Assembly (NCBI GenBank): GCA_032718475.1
Contig: JAUCBJ010009121.1
Location: forward strand, 1-63,370
DNA from: Nemertoderma westbladi
Lineage: Eukaryota; Xenacoelomorpha; Nemertodermatida; Nemertodermatidae
Length of the DNA: 63,370 nt
Direction: 5' to 3'
Both the position numbers and the translations under genes were made by a program. The notes beneath the pieces are model-generated. The model ran no database searches. It was not told the DNA's origin and was given only the letters and a program-made list of their open reading frames with translations. Shown here one piece after another: positions 58,064 through 63,370 of the stretch (positions within the stretch are counted from its first letter, which is position 1; every line of letters begins with the position of its first letter).

Positions 58064-59510
58064 AGACATGAAAAATATCGAGAGTAAAAATAACGCGAGT
58101 AAAAACATCGAGTGTTGAAAAATAACGATAATATCGAGAGTTCAAAAAATATCGAGAGTAAAAATATCGAGGGTAAAAATATCGAGAGTAAAAATACCGA
58201 GTGTTGAAAAATATCGAGAGTAAAAATATCGAGAGTAAAAATATCGAGTGTTGAAAAATATCGAGAGTAAAAATATCGAGTGTTGAAAAGTATCGAGAGT
58301 AAAAATATCGAGTGTTGAAAAATATCGAGAGTAAAAATATCGAGTGTTGAAAAATATCGAGAGTAAAAATATCGAGTGTTGAAAAATATCGAGAGTAAAA
58401 ATATCGAGTGTTGAAAAATATCGAGAGTAAAAATATCGAGGGTAAAAATATCGAGAGTAAAAATATCGAGTGTTGAAAAATATCGAGTGTTGAAAAATAT
58501 CGAGTGTTGAAAAATATCGAGAGTTGAAAAATATCGAGAGTAAAAATATCGAGTGTTGAAAAGTATCGAGAGTAAAAATATCGAGTGTTGAAAAATATCG
58601 AGAGTAAAAATATCGAGTGTTGAAAAATATCGAGTGTTGAAAAATATCGAGTGTTGAAAAATATCGAGAGTTGAAAAATATCGAGAGTAAAAATATCGAG
58701 TGTTGAAAAGTATCGAGAGTAAAAATATCGAGTGTTGAAAAATATCGAGAGTAAAAATATCGAGAGTAAAAATATCGAGTGTTGAAAAATATCGAGAGTA
58801 AAAATATCGAGTGTTGAAAAGTATCGAGAGTAAAAATATCGAGTGTTGAAAAATATCGAGAGTAAAAATATCGAGTGTTGAAAAATATCGAGAGTAAAAA
58901 TATCGAGTGTTGAAAAATATCGAGAGTAAAAATATCGAGTGTTGAAAAATATCGAGAGTAAAAATATCGAGTGTTGAAAAATGTCGAGAGTAAAAATATC
59001 GAGTGTTGAAAAATATCGAGAGTAAAAATATCGAGTGTTGAAAAATATCGAGAGTAAAAATATCGAGTGTTGAAAAATATCGAGAGTAAAAATATCGAGT
59101 GTTGAAAAATATCGAGTGTTGAAAAATATCGAGTGTTGAAAAATATCGAGTGTTGAAAAATATCGAGTGTTGAAAAATATCGAGAGTAAAAATATCGAGT
59201 GTTGAAAAATATCGAGTGTTGAAAAATATCGAGTGTTGAAAAATATCGAGTGTTGAAAAATATCGAGTGTTGAAAAATATCGAGTGTTGAAAAATATCGA
59301 GTGTTGAAAAATATCGAGTGTTGAAAAATATCGAGAGTTGAAAAATATCGAGAGTAAAAATATCGAGTGTTGAAAAATATCGAGTGTTGAAAAATATCGA
59401 GTGTTGAAAAATATCGAGTGTTGAAAAATATCGAGTGTTGAAAAATATCGAGTGTTGAAAAAAATATAGAATGTTGAAAAATATCGAGAGTAAAAATATC
59501 GATAGTAACA
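58064..59510. repeat. Left arm tandem repeats (15/17 bp)
   Basis: Alternating units ATATCGAGAGTAAAA (15 bp) and ATATCGAGTGTTGAAAA (17 bp), about 90 copies, in one orientation. The outermost units are the most diverged (AACGCGAGT, AACATCGAG). Confidence 0.93.
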
Positions 59511-59826
59511 ATTTTTTTAAATAAGGGTTGTATGATAATTTTTTTTACTAAAAATGTTCTAGAACAACAATATTTATTAACATTTGGTAGTTTATACGTG
59601 TTCTAATATAATATTTAACAATATTTATAATATTTATCAAAATTTATAGCTAGCACTTCTTTTATAATATTTATTAAAAAAATAGCAAAAACTAGCTAGT
59701 ATAATAAATCTGGTAAATGGGTACCCAAGGTGTATTACATAATGCCATTCACTTGCACTTGCACTGTTGTAACCCATGCACTGAAATATTGTTCCATAAT
59801 TCTAAATAAAATGCTCAAGCAAAATG
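59511..59826. other. Central loop of the foldback-like element
   Basis: About 315 bp of AT-rich unique sequence between the inverted arms, with no plausible open frame. Features include TTCTAGAACAACAATATTTA, paired CTAGCTAG-like words, and TTCACTTGCACTTGCACTG near the right side. Confidence 0.6.
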
Positions 59827-60335
59827 CAATATTTTTACTCTCGATATTTTTCAACACTCGATATTTTTCAACACTCGATATTTTTACTCTCGATATTTTT
59901 CAACACTCGATATTTTCAACACTCGTTATTTTTACTCTCGATATTTTTCAACACTCGATATTTTTACTCTCGATATTTTTACTCTCGATATTTTTCAACA
60001 CTCGATATTTTTACTCTCGATATTTTTACTCTCGATATTTTTCAACACTCGATATTTTTCAACACTCGATATTTTTACTCTCGATATTTTTCAACACTCG
60101 ATATTTTTACTCTCGATATTTTTCAACACTCGATATTTTTACTCTCGATATTTTTCAACACTCGATATTTTTCAACACTCGTTATTTTCGATATTTTTCA
60201 TCTCGCGTTATTTTTACACTCGATATTTTTTAATCACGTTAATTTTCAACACTCGTTATTTTTACTCTCGATATTTTTACTCTCGTTATTTTTACTCTCG
60301 ATATTTTTCAAGTCTCGATATTTTTCACCATTACC
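59827..60335. repeat. Right arm tandem repeats, inverted
   Basis: Same 15- and 17-bp units in reverse orientation (TTTTACTCTCGATAT and TTTTCAACACTCGATAT), about 30 copies, a third of the left arm. Confidence 0.93.
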
Positions 60336-63300
60336 TATTGTCCTCCACCTGGTCAACCAACCTGTCGTCTATTAGTATATTGTCCTCCACCTGGTCAACC
60401 AACCTGTCGTCTATTAGTATATTGTCCTCTACCTGGTCAACCAACCTGTCGTCTATTAGTATATTGTACACCACCTGGTCAACCAACCTGTCGTCTATTA
60501 GTATATTGTCCTCCACTTGGTCAACCAACCTGTCGTCTATTAGTATATTGTCCTCCACCTGGTCAACCAACCTGTCGTCTATTAGTATATTGTCCTCTAC
60601 CTGGTCAACCAACCTGTCGTCTATTAGTATATTGTCCTCTACCTGGTCAACCAACCTGTCGTCTATTAGTATATTGTCCTCTACCTGGTTAACCAACCTG
60701 TCGTCTATTAGTATATTGTCCTCTCCTCCACCTGGTCAACCAACCTGTCGTCTATTAGTATATTGTACACCACCTGGTCAACCAACCTGTCGTCTATTAG
60801 TATATTGTACACCACCTGGTCAACCAACCTGTCGTCTATTAGTATATTGTACACCACCTGGTCAACCAACCTGTCGTCTATTAGTATATTGTACACCACC
60901 TGGTCAACCAACCTGTCGTCTATTAGTATATTGTCCTCTACCTGGTCAACCAACCTGTCGTCTATTAGTATATTGTCCTCCACCTGGTCAACCAACCTGT
61001 CGTCTATTAGTATATTGTCCTCCAGCTGGTCAACCAACCTGTCGTCTATAAGTATATTGTCCTCCACCTGGTTAACCAACCTGTCGTCTATTAGTATATT
61101 GTCCTCTACCTGGTCAACCAACCTGTCGTCTATTAGTATATTGTCCTCCACCTGGTCAACCAACCTGTCGTCTATTAGTATATTGTCCTCTACCTGGTCA
61201 ACCAACCTGTCGTCTATTAGTATATTGTCCTCTACCTGGTCAACCAACCTGTCGTCTATTAGTATATTGTCCTCTACCTGGTCAACCAACCTGTCGTCTA
61301 TTAGTATATTGTCCTCCACCTGGTTAACCAACCTGTCGTCTATTAGTATATTGTCCTCCACCTGGTCAACCAACCTGTCGTCTATTAGTATATTGTCCTC
61401 CACCTGGTCAACCAACCTGTCGTCTATTAGTATATTGTCCTCCACCTGGTCAACCAACCTGTCGTCTATTAATATATTGTCCTCCACCTGGTCAACCAAC
61501 CTGTCGTCTATTAGTATATTGTCCTCCACCTGGTTAGCCAACCTGTCGTCTATTAGTATATTGTCCTCCACCTGGTCAACCAACCTGTCGTCTATTAGTA
61601 TATTGTCCTCCACCTGGTCAACCAACCTGTCGTCTATTAGTATATTGTCCTCTACCTGGTCAACCAACCTGTCGTCTATTAGTATATTGTCCTCCACCTG
61701 GTCAACCAACCTGTCGTCTATTAGTATATTGTTCTCTACCTGGTCAACCAACCTGTCGTCTATTAGTATATTGTCCTCCACCTGGTCAACCAACCTGTCG
61801 TCTATTAGTATATTGTCCTCCATCTGGTCAACCAACCTGTCGTCTATTAGTATATTGTCCTCTACCTGGTCAACCAACCTGTCGTCTATTAGTATATTGT
61901 CCTCCAGCTGGTCAACCAACCTGTCGTCTATTAGTATATTGTCCTCCACCTGGTTAACCAACCTGTCGTCTATTAGTATATTGTCCTCCACCTGGTCAAC
62001 CAACCTGTCGTCTATTAGTATATTGTCCTCCATCTGGTCAATCAACCTGTCGTCTATTAGTATATTGTCCTCCATCTGGTCAACCAACCTGTCGTCTATT
62101 AGTATATTGTCCTCCACCTGGTTAACCAACCTGTCGTCTATTAGTATATTGTCCTCCACCTGGTCAACCAACCTGTCGTCTATTAGTATATTGTCCTCCA
62201 CCTGGTCAACCAACCTGTCGTCTATTAGTATATTGTCCTCCACCTGGTCAACCAACCTGTCGTCTATTAGTATATTGTCCTCCACCTGGTCAACCAACCT
62301 GTCGTCTATTAGTATATTGTTCTCTACCTGGTCAACCAACCTGTCGTCTATTAGTATATTGTCCTCCACCTGGTTAACCAACCTATCGTCTATTAGTATA
62401 TTGTCCTCCACCTGGTCAACCAACCTGTCGTCTATTAGTATATTGTCCTCCATCTGGTCAACCAATCTGTCGTCTATTAGTATATTGCCCTCCACCTGGT
62501 CAACCAACCTGTCGTCTATTAGTATATTGTCCTCCACCTGGTTAACCAACCTGTCGTCTATTAGTATATTGTCCTCCACCTGGTCAACCAACCTGTCGTC
62601 TATTAATATATTGTCCTCCACCTGGTCAACCAACCTGTCGTCTATTAGTATATTGTCCTCCATCTGGTTAACCAACCTGTCGTCTATTAGTATATTGTCC
62701 TCCATCTGGTCAACCAACCTGTCATCTATTAGTATATTGTCCTCCACCTGGTCAACCAACCTGTCGTCTATTAGTATATTGTCCTCCATCTGGTCAACCA
62801 ACCTGTCGTCTATTAGTATATTGTCCTCTACCTGATTAACCAACCTGTCGTCTATTAGTATATTGTCCTACATCTGGTCAACCAACCTGTCGTCTATTAG
62901 TATATTGTCCTCCACCTGGTCAACCAACCTGTCGTCTATTAGTATATTGTCCTCCATCTGGTCAACCAACCTGTCGTCTATTAGTTTATTGTCCTCCATC
63001 TGGTCAACCAACCTGTCGTCTATTAGTATATTGTCCTCCACCTGGTCAACCAACCTGTCGTCTATTAGTATATTGTTCTCTACCTGATTAACCAACCTGT
63101 CGTCTATTAGTATATTGTCCTACATCTGGTCAACCAACCTGTCGTCTATTAGTATATTGTCCTCTACCTGGTCAACCAACCTGTCGTCTATTAGTATATT
63201 GTCCTCCACCTGGTCAACCAACCTGTCGTCTATTAGTATATTGTCCTCTACCTGATTAACCAACCTGTCGTCTATTAGTATATTGTTCTCTACCTGGTCA

Positions 63301-63370
63301 ACCAACCTGTCGTCTATTAGTATATTGTCCTCCACCTGGTCAACCAACCTGTCGTCCATTAGTATATTGT
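60336..63370. repeat. Minisatellite, 42-bp unit, right block
   Basis: About 72 further 42-bp units in the same orientation as the left block, running off the window. Its proximal part (60700-61430) repeats the variant order of the left block (56890-57980): the 5-bp-insertion unit, then a run of ACACCACC units, and the unique CTATAAGTA variant (57651 and 61048). More distal units are richer in CCATCTGG. Frames of up to 711 codons (60708-62843 minus) are repeat artefacts. Confidence 0.95.

Larger units (their letters stand above)
58044..60335. mobile_element. Foldback-like transposon with minisatellite inverted repeats
   Basis: 2292-bp element inserted in the 42-bp array, flanked by a perfect 8-bp duplication TATTGTCC (58036-58043 and 60336-60343); removing the element and one copy restores a normal unit. 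Ends are inverted: GGTTATATTGAAAAATATCG on the left versus GGTAATGGTGAAAAATATCG as the reverse complement of the right, both continuing AGACNTGAAAAATATCGAGA. Inside each end the inverted repeat becomes a tandem array of 15- and 17-bp units (left arm about 1.46 kb, right about 0.51 kb) around a 310-bp AT-rich centre. No transposase is seen. The architecture matches Drosophila FB elements, which carry tandem-repeat inverted termini; the 8-bp duplication also fits hAT-type enzymes. The 493-codon frame at 58030-59511 is a repeat artefact. Confidence 0.85.

Noticed and set aside
58030-59511. 493-codon frame rich in F-Q-H-S-I-F
   Set aside because: It lies wholly in the 15/17-bp repeats of a transposon arm.
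56366-63359. Long frames such as V-D-Q-V-E-D-N-I-L-I-D-D-R-L repeats (up to 711 codons)
   Set aside because: The 42-bp unit is open on both strands. Five-base insertions shift the frame several times, and there is no non-repeat domain. Coding cannot be fully excluded on the dynein strand, but nothing supports it.

Overview
This is a piece of an animal nuclear genome, most likely a ciliated or flagellated invertebrate. It has spliced exons of an axonemal dynein heavy chain, an intronless Golgi-type endomannosidase gene, non-LTR retrotransposon remnants, hAT-like and foldback-like DNA elements, and AT-rich non-coding DNA. I cannot name the phylum. By my estimate about three quarters of the window is tandem repeat, in at least seven unrelated minisatellite families, so nearly all long open frames here are repeat artefacts.

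The backbone is one gene on the minus strand. Four small exons (55837-55959, 32521-32710, 17713-17896, 2588-2780) each have a plausible AG acceptor and GT donor. Their phases join without error (1+120+2, 1+189, 183+1, 2+189+2 nt) into 230 codons that read as the N-terminal tail of a DNAH5/DNAH8-type outer-arm dynein heavy chain. The introns are 23.1, 14.6 and 14.9 kb and each is filled by different minisatellites. This resembles the intron gigantism of Drosophila Y-linked dynein fertility genes.

Layout from left to right: a 29-34 bp array (1-2342); dynein exon D; a hAT-like element with perfect 8-bp target duplications (2849-4122); an intronless GH99 endo-alpha-1,2-mannosidase gene on the plus strand, nested in the dynein intron (4873-6174); a 21-bp array growing out of that gene's stop codon (6154-8795); a 31-bp array (9099-14766) split by a LINE; a 76-bp array with E-boxes (15674-16890); a LINE fragment; dynein exon C; a 13.7-kb array of 25-29 bp units with higher-order structure (17946-31599); a second LINE type carrying a tiny G-run palindrome insertion; dynein exon B; an approximately 18.4-kb array (32711-51142, with a 100-N gap) of 75-77 bp units; nested LINE remnants; dynein exon A; and a 42-bp array (56366 to the window end) split by a 2.29-kb foldback-like transposon.

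Three observations stand out. First, the 18.4-kb array is made from dynein exon B itself: every unit carries the exon's 3' splice acceptor plus the first 43-45 exon bases, so roughly 230 decoy acceptors precede the real one in the transcript. Second, the transposon at 58044-60335 has terminal inverted repeats that are themselves minisatellites, and a perfect 8-bp target duplication. Third, two arrays in this one locus start exactly at gene features (a splice acceptor and a stop codon), which suggests that minisatellites are repeatedly born from coding sequence here.
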